Shown: positions 16,032-25,298, numbered from the stretch's first letter. The stretch is DNA of 50,580 nucleotides from CAYOXD01 sp964407825 (GCA_964407825.1 CAYOXD010000010.1:1-50580), one strand, 5' to 3'. Program-made: numbers and translations. Notes: generated from the letters alone by a model not told the origin.

Positions 16032-17858
16032 TCAGGCCACGAGATTCAGCGCACTGGTTTGTGGCACGGTCACGGGTTCTCGTACGCCGTCCTGGGGCAG
16101 TGTATCCACTGGGACCCGAGTCGGCCCGGAGAACCCCTTGCGGCCTTGGAATTGTTCCGAGCCCTGGCGGGCATCGGCCATGCTCTGACCAAAGCCCCCC
16201 GCCTGGGTATCCACATCCAGCCTGTTCAGCCGGATGCCCTGATCCATCAGGGCGTTCTTTAAATCTCCGGAATGAGAGATCAGCAGATTGCGTGCGGCAT
16301 GGTTATCGGCGATAATGTTCACCTTGATTCCGGTGGTGGTATTTTCGATGCTCAGTTTCAACTTCCCCAGGCTGGGCGGCTTGAGCTGCAGTTGGATTTC
16401 CTTCTCGTTGAAAAACCGTGACCTCAGAATCTGGCGGCTCACCTGATCCAACACATAATAGGGGAGCGTTCTGGGGGCGGGCTGCGGGACCGCTGGCTGG
16501 GCTGCGGAGTGGACGGTCCCTGTGGGCCGGGCCGGGCCGCCCGCGAGCAGAGCACTGGCAGCATCATCGGGCTTGGCACTGGAGGTCACGGTTTTCACCA
16601 GGTCCTCCTTCCGGCCTCCATCCGCCTGTCCCAGCTTCAGGGCTGTTTGCGCATCGAGCCCGGAGACACCCGATTTGCCGCTGTTTCCCTGCCCCTGGCC
16701 AGCCGCCGGTGCGGCCAGGGCGGCCTTCATCTTTGGAGTCAATGCATCGCCACCGGTCTTGTCCGCTTTCTCCCCTGTCACGGTGTCACGCCAGTCTTGC
16801 GCTACGGGGGTGTGTAATAGTCCACCCGGTCGTTTCGTTTCTTTTTCAAGCGCCCCTGCGAAGTTCTCCAGCGACATGCGGCCGGTTCCTTGGGGTTGAG
16901 TGGGATTCTTTCCGGCCCCGTTCTGTTGCAACACCAACTGCTGAAACGCCTTCATGGCGATGGCGGCAGCCTTGCCGGTCGAATCCGATCCCCCCGCTGC
17001 GCCGTCCGCGACCGCTGCCCGGTGTTGGGCAGGCAGGACCTGCGCCAAGGACTGCGCCGCAGCCGCTGCATTCCCATCGCTCTTATCCTGCTCCTTCTGG
17101 TCCTTGGGCGACTTGTGTGCGGCAAATTTTTCAAGAGCCGATACCAGTCCCGCGAGATTGACGACATTCTTGCCGGTGGCATCCGTATCGAGCCCGATTC
17201 GCTGCAGCAGGTCCTTCGCCTTCTCAATGGATTGGGCATCCGTCGAAGCTATCTGAACGCCACCGCCCATGAGTTTCAGTGCGTCCGCCAACTTCCGTAC
17301 ATCAATTCCCTTGCCCTCCACCTTGGCTTTACCCAAGACTGAGGTCACCTCTTCCCGGCTGAGACCGAATTGCTGCAGCGCGGTTTCCAAATACGGGACA
17401 GCGGAAATTTCAAGATAGGTGGGTCCGGATTTCTCAGCCGCGGGTTCTTTCAGCTGGGAGATCCTCTCAAAAAGAGTGGAAAGCTTGACACCCTGGCCCC
17501 TGGCGTCGGCCTTCAGCCCATCCATGAGCTTCTGGACCTGATCTGGGTTAAAGCCAGCACAGTCAAGTACCTTCTGCATGGCGGCCAAGGCCTTGTTCCC
17601 GGCCACGAGCTTGTCCAAAGGAACGCCCGAGGCCATTAACGACTGTTTCAACTTCGCCACAAGGGCATGCCCCTTGAGCGCAACGGCGGATGCCTGGCGC
17701 GTGCCAACGACCGAAGCGGTGTTGCTGGGACCCACCTTCTTGAAGAGCTGGGCGAATATGGATCCGGTTGAGCCCCCACCTGTGGAATGCGCGACGCCCA
17801 GGGAGTCCCCCAGGGTTTCAGGGTTTGGCAGGTTGCTCATTATTAAAGGAGATATCAT
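16032..17858 (-). CDS. fliK: Flagellar hook-length control protein FliK
   Basis: FliK measures hook length and triggers the FlhB switch. Most of the protein is a low-complexity, Ala/Gly/Lys-rich ruler region. The C-terminal Flg_hook domain is clear: QLQLKPPSLGKLKLSIENTT, then NIIADNHAARNLLISHSGDL and ALMDQGIRLNRLDVDTQ. The frame opens as far up as 17924, but that start would lie within the sigma-54 promoter (17909-17923), so the start must be ATG 17858 (MISPLIMSN) or ATG 17840 (MSNLPNPET). I chose 17858; the ribosome sites do not separate the two clearly. Confidence 0.93.
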   Translation of the reverse strand: MISPLIMSNLPNPETLGDSLGVAHSTGGGSTGSIFAQLFKKVGPSNTASVVGTRQASAVALKGHALVAKLKQSLMASGVPLDKLVAGNKALAAMQKVLDCAGFNPDQVQKLMDGLKADARGQGVKLSTLFERISQLKEPAAEKSGPTYLEISAVPYLETALQQFGLSREEVTSVLGKAKVEGKGIDVRKLADALKLMGGGVQIASTDAQSIEKAKDLLQRIGLDTDATGKNVVNLAGLVSALEKFAAHKSPKDQKEQDKSDGNAAAAAQSLAQVLPAQHRAAVADGAAGGSDSTGKAAAIAMKAFQQLVLQQNGAGKNPTQPQGTGRMSLENFAGALEKETKRPGGLLHTPVAQDWRDTVTGEKADKTGGDALTPKMKAALAAPAAGQGQGNSGKSGVSGLDAQTALKLGQADGGRKEDLVKTVTSSAKPDDAASALLAGGPARPTGTVHSAAQPAVPQPAPRTLPYYVLDQVSRQILRSRFFNEKEIQLQLKPPSLGKLKLSIENTTTGIKVNIIADNHAARNLLISHSGDLKNALMDQGIRLNRLDVDTQAGGFGQSMADARQGSEQFQGRKGFSGPTRVPVDTLPQDGVREPVTVPQTSALNLVA

Positions 17859-18170
17859 GATCCTATGCACCTGGTGGTTGAAGTGATATTCATCTGCCGT
17901 CTTAATTAGCAATGTCCATACCAAATATTTACGATATCTTTATTTTTTTGTTTTATCAGATCGTTATCATCATATCCAGCCAAGGCCGCTGCCGCACCTA
18001 ACCTCTTGGAAAGCAGTTTTTTCCCGATGGTGTGGCGGATCGGGAAAATATTGCCTGGCTCGTTTCTCGGGTCAGCCAAATCTGGTGGACGATCGTAGGG
18101 GGGGGCTCGGTGCCGGTGTTCTTGAGAACCGGAGGGATCGGCGGACGGTAGGGCGACCGGTAGGTCGCCC
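17859..18170. other. Intergenic region between the motE-like gene and fliK
   Basis: About 310 bases without a supportable gene. It holds the fliK sigma-54 promoter near one end and a GC-rich palindrome at the other. Between them (about 17930-18140) is an AT-rich tract around 17930-17960 and nothing else I can name. Confidence 0.6.
17909..17923 (-). promoter_or_regulatory. Sigma-54 promoter for fliK-flgD-flgE
   Basis: On the minus strand the site reads TGGTATGGACATTGCTAA. It matches the sigma-54 consensus at the GG (-24) and TTGC (-12) with correct spacing and differs at two positions of the -24 box. The expected start site near 17897 lies about 40 bases ahead of the chosen fliK start. Confidence 0.72.
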
Positions 18171-18174
18171 CTAC
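18148..18174. repeat. GC-rich palindrome (REP-like) over the motE-like stop codon
   Basis: GTAGGGCGACC and GGTCGCCCCTAC are reverse complements apart from one extra base, with GGTA between them. The stop codon of the motE-like gene (18171-18173) lies in the right arm. It may serve as a transcript end or belong to a dispersed repeat family; only one full copy is seen here. Confidence 0.7.
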
Positions 18175-18854
18175 AATTGCCCCTGTTTCGTAGCCAGCCA
18201 TTCAGTGATGGTGGCGGCGCGTTCTTTGCTGACGTAGGTGAGAATTTGCCCTGCCTGTTGGCCCCTCATGGCGCGAAAAATTTCGAAGACGACCTTCAGA
18301 TCCATCTTGTCCACGATGGCCGCGGCGTTCCGGGGCTTCATGCTGGTGTAGATCTTCACCAACTGTTTGATATGCTTCTGCTCTTCGGCCTTCTTCTGCT
18401 GCTGGGCCTGGGAGGCCAGGGCATCTTTCCGATTCAGGTCATCCTCAATCTTTTTTTGGATCTTGGTCAGTGTGGCGATTTTATCCTCAATCTGGGATTT
18501 CAGAGCTTCCAGGTGGGCCTGCTCCTTTTTCAATTCGGCTTCCTTTGCCTGAAGCGACTGGCGTTTTTTCTCTAGGGTATCCATGACCGCCTGAATATCC
18601 TTTGGCTGCAGCAGGGGGGCCTGTGCCTCGCCAGGGGCCGCTTTTGCTTGCGATGCAGAGGCCGGGCCTGCAGCTGCCGAGGAGGTCCCCTGGGCTGCTG
18701 GTGTTTTCGCTTGAGCCACGGCGACACCGGGATTCAGATGAACCATGCGGATCGGCCTCATCGTCTCCACCAGGTAGAACCCGGCAACCAGCAGCTTCGC
18801 CAACACCAACCCGATGATAATCGAACTGATTCTGGAACCCTTGAATAGCCTCAT
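18171..18854 (-). CDS. MotE-like protein with MgtE-N-type C-terminal domain
   Basis: The chosen ATG (18852-18854) gives a 227-residue protein: an N-terminal membrane helix (SIIIGLVLAKLLVAGFYLVE), an Ala/Pro-rich linker, a long charged coiled coil (LEKKRQSLQAKEAELKKEQA and onward), and a C-terminal MgtE intracellular-N-type domain (IYTSMKPRNAAAIVDKMDLK, IFRAMRGQQAGQILTYVS). This is the architecture of MotE, a periplasmic chaperone for MotC in rhizobia; similar proteins commonly sit after fliJ in many bacteria. A longer start would overlap fliJ with non-conserved sequence. Its precise flagellar role here is inferred from position. Confidence 0.85.
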   Translation of the reverse strand: MRLFKGSRISSIIIGLVLAKLLVAGFYLVETMRPIRMVHLNPGVAVAQAKTPAAQGTSSAAAGPASASQAKAAPGEAQAPLLQPKDIQAVMDTLEKKRQSLQAKEAELKKEQAHLEALKSQIEDKIATLTKIQKKIEDDLNRKDALASQAQQQKKAEEQKHIKQLVKIYTSMKPRNAAAIVDKMDLKVVFEIFRAMRGQQAGQILTYVSKERAATITEWLATKQGQL

Positions 18855-18873
18855 TCCTGTTATTCCCGATCCG

Positions 18874-19314
18874 TTAAAAGCGTTTCTTCGAAAGCACCAC
18901 CAGGTCATCCACTCCCCGCTGCTCGACCCGCAGGGCCTCCCGATAGTAGGCCTCCCTCTGGCGCTTCTCGAGGTTCTCAACGGCCTTTCTAGCCGCTGCC
19001 TTTTCGGAAAGTTCCTGCTGTTTGCGGGTCAGGGCCTCCTCCAGTTCAATGCGTCGCGACAGTTCAAATACCCGAAGGGAGGAGAGCCCCTGGATGTGGT
19101 TATTGAACCATTGGAGCCTGGCCGCATCCATCCCGTCTGAAAGGATGGCGTCCCGGGCGTCACCCGTACTCATAGAGGCCCGTTGCATCGCCGCAATCCG
19201 GCTCTCACAGGCCTTTACCTCGTTGTGGGCCGCAGCCACCTCCAGCTGTTTCTGGTGCTCCTGGAAGCTGCGATATCGCAGGAGAGGCTTAAGCTTAAAC
19301 TTGAACTTTTTCAT
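18874..19314 (-). CDS. fliJ: Flagellar export chaperone FliJ
   Basis: FliJ is a small antiparallel coiled coil that couples the FliI ATPase to FlhA. The 146-residue protein starts KKFKFKLKPLLRYRSFQEHQ, the usual FliJ opening, and is helical throughout with heptad-like charged runs (RRIELEEALTRKQQELSEKA). It lies 10 bp after fliI. Sequence conservation in this family is low; position and architecture carry the call. Confidence 0.92.
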   Translation of the reverse strand: MKKFKFKLKPLLRYRSFQEHQKQLEVAAAHNEVKACESRIAAMQRASMSTGDARDAILSDGMDAARLQWFNNHIQGLSSLRVFELSRRIELEEALTRKQQELSEKAAARKAVENLEKRQREAYYREALRVEQRGVDDLVVLSKKRF

Positions 19315-19324
19315 GTTTATTTAC

Positions 19325-20656
19325 TCATTTTTTAGCGAAAATAGCTTTCAATTTATTCAGTCCCAACTGAAGGGGGGCCCCTTCCAGAATGGACTGGCGG
19401 AGCAGCCGGGTAATCTGGGGCATCATTTTCTTGGCCAGGTCGATCTGGGAATCCGATCCGCTCACATAGGCACCGATTGAAATCATATCTTCGGCCTCCG
19501 CGTATACCGCCATAAGGTCGATGGCCTTTTCCCGCAGATCCAGATGCTCGGGGGTGGACACATCCCGCATGACCCGGCTGACGCTCTGGAGCACATCGAT
19601 GGCCGGATAGTGGCCCCGGTTGGCCAGTTTGCGGGACAGCACGATGTGCCCATCCACGATGGAGCGCACCGTGTCGCCCACCGGATCGTTCAAATCATCA
19701 CCCTCCACGAGCACCGTGTAGATGCCCGTGATGCTCCCCTTGCCCTGAACGCTTCCGGCCCTCTCCAGAAGCACGGGGATCTGGGCGAAAAACGAGGGCG
19801 TGTAGCCGCGGCTGGTGGGCGGCTCGCCGGCTGCCAGTCCCACATCCCGGGACGACATGGCGAACCGGGTGATGGAATCCACGATGAGCAGGACATTTTT
19901 CCCCTGGTCCCGGAAGTACTCGGCCAGGGTCGTGGCCAGATAGGCCCCCCGCATCCTCACCAGCGGCGGAGAATCGGAGGTGGCCGCCACCACGACCGCC
20001 CGTTTCATTCCCTCGGGCCCCAAATTTCCCTCAACGAAATCCCTCACCTCCCGGCCGCGCTCACCGATGAGACCGATCACCGTCACGTCGGCGCTCGTAT
20101 GCCGGGTCATCATCCCCATAAGCACGCTCTTTCCCACACCGGAGCCGGCCATGATGGCCACCCGCTGGCCCTGCCCCAGGGGGATCATGGTATTGATGGC
20201 CGTGACGCCCACATCCATGGGTTGCTTGATGCAGCGGCGGTCCAGAGGGTTGATGTGCCTGCCGTACAGCGGATATCGGGCATTTCCCCGAATGGGCCCC
20301 AGCCCGTCCAAGGGCTCGCCCATGCCGTTTACCACACGGCCCAGAAAACCGTCTCCCACTTCGGTGTGGGGCGTTTCATCCATAAGGGTGACCCGGCTGC
20401 CGGGTCGGATGCCCCGGGTATCACCAAAGGGCATGAGTAGCACCCGGTCGTCCCTGAAACCAACCACCTCGGCCATGAGGGGCCGGCCGTGATCGTTCTC
20501 GATTTTACATCGGCTCCCGATGCTCACCCCGACGCCCTCGGCCTCGGCAATGAGGCCGATCACCTTGACGATACGTCCCTCGAGAGTCGGCCGTGGCTCA
20601 GCCGCCAATGCCTCAAAGTAGGGATCCCAATCGATGACGGGCAGACTGGCGTTCAT
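19325..20656 (-). CDS. fliI: Flagellar export ATPase FliI
   Basis: FliI is the F1-beta-like ATPase that energises flagellar type III export. Walker A is AGSGVGKS (residues 170-177), preceded by TMIPLGQGQRVAIM. Further hallmarks are GLIGERGREVRDFVE, LLIVDSITRFAMSSRDVGLA, and GEPPTSRGYTPSFFAQIP. The ATG at 20654-20656 overlaps the fliH stop (ATGA) and gives 443 residues, the family norm. A longer frame would add 38 residues copied from the fliH coding region. Confidence 0.98.
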   Translation of the reverse strand: MNASLPVIDWDPYFEALAAEPRPTLEGRIVKVIGLIAEAEGVGVSIGSRCKIENDHGRPLMAEVVGFRDDRVLLMPFGDTRGIRPGSRVTLMDETPHTEVGDGFLGRVVNGMGEPLDGLGPIRGNARYPLYGRHINPLDRRCIKQPMDVGVTAINTMIPLGQGQRVAIMAGSGVGKSVLMGMMTRHTSADVTVIGLIGERGREVRDFVEGNLGPEGMKRAVVVAATSDSPPLVRMRGAYLATTLAEYFRDQGKNVLLIVDSITRFAMSSRDVGLAAGEPPTSRGYTPSFFAQIPVLLERAGSVQGKGSITGIYTVLVEGDDLNDPVGDTVRSIVDGHIVLSRKLANRGHYPAIDVLQSVSRVMRDVSTPEHLDLREKAIDLMAVYAEAEDMISIGAYVSGSDSQIDLAKKMMPQITRLLRQSILEGAPLQLGLNKLKAIFAKK

Positions 20657-21411
20657 TGAGCGGGCACCCCTTTCTTTTGACCGTTGGTTTCCGTAAGGGA
20701 CTTCTGAACCGCTTCCAGCCGGGCCTGAAGGGTTCCATCCACCTGCCCCGCTCGAGTTCGTATTTTGCATCCACCCTGAGGCACAGATGGATCGGCCGAA
20801 ACAGACACGTCCCTGAGGCTCGAGACATACTCGAAGAAATCATCTTTAATAGTCTCAATATACTCGTAATCTTTCGGATTAACATCAATGGAGACATCCT
20901 CCGGCTCGGGGACGGCGCTAAAGGCGTTCAGAATGGAACGCTTCACCACCTCGTCATCAACCGCCACCTGCCCACACACCACCTTCTCGGCCACCCTGCA
21001 GACCAGAGTCACAATCTGCGTTTCGTAGCCGGCAACGATCTGCTCCCAAACCCGGCTCATATCCGAAAGGATCTGCTGCATCCGCTCCACCTCCACCCGA
21101 GCCTGCTCCTGACCGGCTTTCAAGCCCTCCTTCTCTCCCTTGGCGAACCCTTCCTTGTAGGCACGGTTTTTTATTTCTTCAATATCCGGCTCGGGCGGTC
21201 CCTGGGCCCTTCGGTCCGCTTCGTTGATTTCCTGAAGCTTCCTTTCACTGACATAGGGAGACACAAATCCCGAAGTGGATGCCGCGGCGGGCTTCCGGGG
21301 ATGGGACAGATTCTGGAACCCGGCGCCGTCCGGTCCCACCGGCCTCCGTTCGGCATCCGCCGAAGGCCATCCGATCCTCTGAAAGCCCTGGTTCGCTGAC
21401 CGATCAGACAA
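20653..21411 (-). CDS. fliH: Flagellar export regulator FliH
   Basis: FliH dimerises, binds FliI and links it to the C-ring. The N-terminal half is variable; the core has AYKEGFAKGEKEGLKAGQEQ with Gly-repeat helices, then ETQIVTLVCRVAEKVVCGQV. The C-terminal V-ATPase-E-like domain ends with PQGGCKIRTRAGQVDGTLQA. Start: the AGGAGG ribosome site directly abuts ATG 21417, but is 6 bases from a TTG at 21409-21411, so I favour the TTG. Either way the gene overlaps the fliG end by a few bases. Confidence 0.93.
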   Translation of the reverse strand: MSDRSANQGFQRIGWPSADAERRPVGPDGAGFQNLSHPRKPAAASTSGFVSPYVSERKLQEINEADRRAQGPPEPDIEEIKNRAYKEGFAKGEKEGLKAGQEQARVEVERMQQILSDMSRVWEQIVAGYETQIVTLVCRVAEKVVCGQVAVDDEVVKRSILNAFSAVPEPEDVSIDVNPKDYEYIETIKDDFFEYVSSLRDVSVSADPSVPQGGCKIRTRAGQVDGTLQARLEAVQKSLTETNGQKKGVPAQ

Positions 21412-22423
21412 GGACATCCTCCTTTCCTTTGCCACCCAAGTTGATGGTGCCATCGGCCTCCAGCTCCTTGGCAGCCCGGATGATGGCCTGCTGGGCCTCC
21501 TCGACCTCCGCCAGGCGAACGGGCCCCAAGACCTCCAAATCCTCCATCAGCATTTCGGATGCGCGGCTGGACAGGTTGCCCAGGATCTTTTGCTTCATCT
21601 CCTCGCTGGCGGTCTTCATGGCCAGGACAAGCTGCTGATTTTCAACCTTTTTCAGAATCTCGCGCATGCCTCGATCGTCAATTTTGGTCAGATCTTCGAA
21701 AACGAACATCATGCCCCGGATCTCCGTTGCCATCTCGGCGTGCTCCTCCTCGATGGTCTCCAGGATAATATCCTCGCTGGCCCGGTCCAGGTTGTTCAAG
21801 ATATCCACCAAGGCCTGGATACCACCGACCTTTTCCCCGCTGGAGCCGATTTGCCGCATCTCATTTCGGAGGGTCTCGTCCACCTGACGGACAATTTCCT
21901 TTGGGACCTGTCCCAGCTGGGCGATGCGAATCGCGATATCCCCCTTCCTGTCATCCGGCAGGCCGGACAGGACTTCCGCGGCCACCTCTGTGGGCAGGTA
22001 AGCCAGGATCATGGCGATGGTTTGGGGGTGCTCCCCGAGCAGATGCTCACGGAATACCGTGGGATCCACTTCGGTGCTCCACTCGAAGGGAGTCTCTTTC
22101 CGCTCCTCCTCCAGTTCGAGCAGAAGCTGCTCTGCCTTGGTCTTGTCCAGGGAGCTGCCAACGAGGGATTTGAAAAACGCATCCCCCTTCACGGCGGAGC
22201 GGTTCCGGCCTGCCAACCGGCCGACGAACTCCTCGGAAACCGCATCGAGCATCTCCGGAGGCACATTTCCCATGTCTGCCATGATGGTGGCGATTTGTTT
22301 TATCTCCGAGTCGTTCATCTTCTTGAACACTCGGGATGCCTCGGCCTCTCCAATGGCCAGGAGAAACACGGCCGCCTTTTCAGGGCCGCTCATCTTGACC
22401 AATTCCGATTTGTTCTCGCTCAT
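21404..22423 (-). CDS. fliG: Flagellar motor switch protein FliG
   Basis: FliG is the C-ring protein that contacts the stator. It shows the N-terminal FliF-binding domain (SGPEKAAVFLLAIGEAEASR), the middle domain with the EHPQT motif (LGEHPQTIAMILAYLP) and the C-terminal torque domain (DRGMREILKKVENQQLVLAM, SSRASEMLMEDLEVLGPVRL). Length (339) is typical. Its start overlaps the fliF stop by one base (TGATG), so translation is likely coupled. Confidence 0.98.
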   Translation of the reverse strand: MSENKSELVKMSGPEKAAVFLLAIGEAEASRVFKKMNDSEIKQIATIMADMGNVPPEMLDAVSEEFVGRLAGRNRSAVKGDAFFKSLVGSSLDKTKAEQLLLELEEERKETPFEWSTEVDPTVFREHLLGEHPQTIAMILAYLPTEVAAEVLSGLPDDRKGDIAIRIAQLGQVPKEIVRQVDETLRNEMRQIGSSGEKVGGIQALVDILNNLDRASEDIILETIEEEHAEMATEIRGMMFVFEDLTKIDDRGMREILKKVENQQLVLAMKTASEEMKQKILGNLSSRASEMLMEDLEVLGPVRLAEVEEAQQAIIRAAKELEADGTINLGGKGKEDVLV

Positions 22424-24003
22424 CAGGACGCCTCACTCAGCCAGCTGCGGACATGTTCCACGGCCTTATCCGGATTCTCCTTGGTCAGGTTGACGGCCAT
22501 CTGCCTCGCGCTGATCTGCTCGGGCTCCGGCAGGGCCTGGTGGCCCTCGCTCTGCGGCAGGGAACGGGGGCTTGGAGGGCTCAACTTGGCCTGCTGCTCC
22601 ACTGCGACGGATACGTCCCCGACAGCCCGGGCAAAGGGGCGGATGAGGAAGATAAAGGCAATCAGCATGAGCAACGCATACCCGCCCAGATACCCATAGC
22701 GGCGCAACAGCGTCGGCCAATCCACCCCAGGTGGCGACTCCTGCGTCATCTGGTCCATCTCGGCAAAGGGAAGCGACTCAACGCTGACCTGATCGTTCCG
22801 GTCCGAATCAAAACCCATGGCCTGCTTCACCAGGCTTGTAAATTGGGCGATATCGGCCGCCGTCCGGGGCACATAGATACGGGTCGGCTTGCCATTCTTG
22901 CCGGTTCCCTGGGTGTAGGTGCCGTCGATCACGGCCGCAACGGAAAGCCGTTTGACCACGCCGATGGGCTTTATTGTCTTTCGAAGCGTTCGATTGATTT
23001 CATAGTTAACGGTCTCATTTTGACGCTGGCTCTTGTCCGTAATCTTGTTGGAAAGGGGATTGGTGCTCGTCACGGGGTTGACGCTCGATACCCCATTGGT
23101 CTGTCCCTTGGTGCTGTCGTCGTTTTCACGGCTGACCTGCTGGCTTCTCACCACCTTGCTATCCGGATCGTAGATCTCCTCACTGGTTTGCACCTGGCTG
23201 AAATCCATATCGGCATTCACCCGGACGATGGCTTTCCCCGTCCCCACAATCCCCTCCAGCATGCTCTGAATCCTGTGGGCCAGATCCCGCTCATAGGCCT
23301 GTTCGTATTCCAGCTGGGAATCGGCCAAATCCTTATCCTTGTCTTCGGCAGAGGCCTTTTCGGACAGCACATGGCCCTCGGTATCCACCACGCTGACCAA
23401 ATCCGGGGTCAACCCCTCGACCGCGCTGGCCACCAGGTTTACCACGGCCCTGATCTTGGATTTGGAAAGTCTCGAGCGCAGTTTCAACATCACCGATGCT
23501 GACGGCGGCTTTCGCTCGTCCATGAACACCGAATCCTTGGGCATGACGATCATCACCCGGGCGTTCTCCACCTCCTGGAACTGCTCGATGGTGCGGGCCA
23601 ACTCCCCCTGAAGGGCACGCTGATAATTGAGCTTCTGAACAAACTCGGTGGTCCCGAAATTGGTTTTGTCAAATATCTCAAACCCCACACCGTTTCCCTT
23701 GGGAAGCCCCTCTCCGGCCAGGGTCAGTCGAAGACTGTAAACCTGGTCGGCCGGCACCAATACCAGGGTGCCCCCTCCCTCGAGCTTGAAAGGAACCCGC
23801 TTTTCCCGCAGTTTATTAACGATTTGCGCGGCATCATCGGCCGAGAGTTTTCCGTAAAGGGGCTGGAAAGCCTCTTTGCTGCCCACCGCGTACATGGCCA
23901 CAAATCCGCCCATCACCAATAAAAGGACAACCGCCATCATTATCTTTCGCTGAAGCGGAATCCTGCTGAAAATGTTTACAATCTGCTCTGTTGCGGCACC
24001 CAT
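22423..24003 (-). CDS. fliF: Flagellar MS-ring protein FliF
   Basis: FliF forms the MS ring on which the basal body is built. Two membrane helices flank a large periplasmic part: MMAVVLLLVMGGFVAMYAV near residue 20 and GYALLMLIAFIFLIRPFARA near residue 455. Between them are the ring-building motifs, including KLNYQRALQGELARTIEQFQ and KPPSASVMLKLRSR. The C-terminal tail (VNLTKENPDKAVEHVRSWLS) is the FliG-binding segment. Length (526) is normal. Confidence 0.98.
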   Translation of the reverse strand: MGAATEQIVNIFSRIPLQRKIMMAVVLLLVMGGFVAMYAVGSKEAFQPLYGKLSADDAAQIVNKLREKRVPFKLEGGGTLVLVPADQVYSLRLTLAGEGLPKGNGVGFEIFDKTNFGTTEFVQKLNYQRALQGELARTIEQFQEVENARVMIVMPKDSVFMDERKPPSASVMLKLRSRLSKSKIRAVVNLVASAVEGLTPDLVSVVDTEGHVLSEKASAEDKDKDLADSQLEYEQAYERDLAHRIQSMLEGIVGTGKAIVRVNADMDFSQVQTSEEIYDPDSKVVRSQQVSRENDDSTKGQTNGVSSVNPVTSTNPLSNKITDKSQRQNETVNYEINRTLRKTIKPIGVVKRLSVAAVIDGTYTQGTGKNGKPTRIYVPRTAADIAQFTSLVKQAMGFDSDRNDQVSVESLPFAEMDQMTQESPPGVDWPTLLRRYGYLGGYALLMLIAFIFLIRPFARAVGDVSVAVEQQAKLSPPSPRSLPQSEGHQALPEPEQISARQMAVNLTKENPDKAVEHVRSWLSEAS

Positions 24004-24080
24004 ATGGTTATCCCATCCCTTAACCGATCACCGGCCCTCGGATCGCCGGCCCATGGTCCATCGCCTAAACCCCATCGCCT

Positions 24081-24365
24081 CTACATCCTGCTGATCTGCT
24101 GATAGGCATCCAGCATTTTGCTCCGGATCTCGATCAGCAGTCTCAGGGACAAATCCGCCTTGCTGACGGCCATCATCCCTTCTGGAATTCCCATCTCTCC
24201 CTTGACGACCTTCTGGATGGCGTCATCCGACAGGTGCTGTTCATGGTTCACCTGGGTCAGGGCGTTTTCCAGTAGACCGGCAAACCCCGTGCCGGAGGTT
24301 TTGGCCTTGGGCCCGATGGTCAAGGGCTGGGTAGGCGCGATTCCCTCAATATGCCATGTGTTCAT
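24081..24365 (-). CDS. fliE: Flagellar hook-basal body protein FliE
   Basis: FliE joins the MS ring to the rod and is among the first exported proteins. The 94-residue protein has the C-terminal family pattern MAVSKADLSLRLLIEIRSKM followed by LDAYQQISRM. It lies between flgC and fliF with short spacers (25 bp and 77 bp), the canonical order. Confidence 0.96.
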   Translation of the reverse strand: MNTWHIEGIAPTQPLTIGPKAKTSGTGFAGLLENALTQVNHEQHLSDDAIQKVVKGEMGIPEGMMAVSKADLSLRLLIEIRSKMLDAYQQISRM

Positions 24366-24390
24366 TTTTCAGCTCCTTCGTGCATCCTGC

Positions 24391-24828
24391 TTATTTACCG
24401 ATTTGCAAGGCCTCCAGGATCATGGCCTTGGTGTTGTTCATCGCCGTGACATTGGCATCATAAGTCCGTTTGGCCACGATCAAGTCCGACATCTCGGTCA
24501 GGGGATCCACATTCGGCATTTTGACATTCCCGGTCTTGGGATCGGCGTCCGGGTTGCTGGGATCGTGTACGATCCGGAAGTCCTGCTGCGAACTGACGAT
24601 CTGGGCCACACGCACGCCTTCAGGTTGGCTTCGCTTGTCGGCGAGGGTGTCCTTGAAATTCGATTTGAGGGGGGCCGCTTCGAACACCACCATCTTTCTT
24701 CGATAGGGCCCGCCCTCAGGGGTCCGTGTGGTTTCGGCGTTGGCGAGATTCTCCGTTACGGTGCCGATTTTGGCTCGCTGGGCGGTCAAGCCCGTACCGC
24801 TGATTTGCATGATATCAAAGAGGTTCAT
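24391..24828 (-). CDS. flgC: Flagellar rod protein FlgC
   Basis: FlgC is a proximal rod protein. The N-terminal rod signature is ISGTGLTAQRAKIGTVTENL followed by ANAETTRTPEGGPYRRKMVV. The C-terminal motif is VDPLTEMSDLIVAKRTYDAN. Length (145) is typical. Its start shares a base with the flgB stop. Confidence 0.97.
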   Translation of the reverse strand: MNLFDIMQISGTGLTAQRAKIGTVTENLANAETTRTPEGGPYRRKMVVFEAAPLKSNFKDTLADKRSQPEGVRVAQIVSSQQDFRIVHDPSNPDADPKTGNVKMPNVDPLTEMSDLIVAKRTYDANVTAMNNTKAMILEALQIGK

Positions 24829-25220
24829 TATTTGCCGCCCTCCGTAATGGCAGTCCGGACCATGCTCATCTTTCTGAGGAGCAATTCCAGGCTGGTTCGA
24901 TACTGAATGTTGTTCTCGGCCAGGCGCGTCATCTCCTGGTCGATGTTCATGGTTTCAGAGGTGGTTGCCCCTTCCAATCCGGATGGCCCCAGGGGGGCGG
25001 TGCCGGCAAGGTGCCGGGGATCGGTCCGGGTCAGCTTTTCGGTTTGGCCGCTTTCCATCGCCGCGTCCAATGCCTTCCTGAAATTGATATCCTTGGGGGT
25101 GTAGCCGACGGTGTCCAGGTTTGCCACATCGGCGCTGAGGAGCCCCTGGCGCTTGGACGAAATCTTCAGGGCTTTTCCCAATAAATCCATTGTCTGATCG
25201 ATAACGAGGGACTGCGTCAT
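24828..25220 (-). CDS. flgB: Flagellar rod protein FlgB
   Basis: FlgB is the most proximal rod protein. The N-terminal region has LKISSKRQGLLSADVANLDT followed by VGYTPKDINFRKAL, and the C-terminus has IDQEMTRLAENNIQYRTSLE, both usual for FlgB. Length (130) is normal. It is the first gene of the flgBC-fliEFGHIJ run and has a sigma-54 promoter about 65 bp upstream. Confidence 0.97.
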   Translation of the reverse strand: MTQSLVIDQTMDLLGKALKISSKRQGLLSADVANLDTVGYTPKDINFRKALDAAMESGQTEKLTRTDPRHLAGTAPLGPSGLEGATTSETMNIDQEMTRLAENNIQYRTSLELLLRKMSMVRTAITEGGK

Positions 25221-25283
25221 AAGCCGTTTCTCCTGTTTTTGGTGGATCGACCCATGGCCGATTGCGGATCACCCTTTACAAGA

Positions 25284-25298
25284 GCAAATTGCATGCCG
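25284..25298 (-). promoter_or_regulatory. Sigma-54 promoter for flgB operon
   Basis: On the minus strand the site reads CGGCATGCAATTTGCTC. It matches TGGCACG-N4-TTGC at nine of eleven defined positions with correct GG/GC spacing. It lies just after the stop codon of the sigma-54 activator at 25300-26673. The predicted start near 25272 leaves a leader of about 50 bases to flgB. Confidence 0.8.

Noticed and set aside
16303..16322. GCCGATAA-like word as a sigma-28 promoter
   Set aside because: It is inside the conserved fliK coding region and lacks a TAAA box at the right distance.
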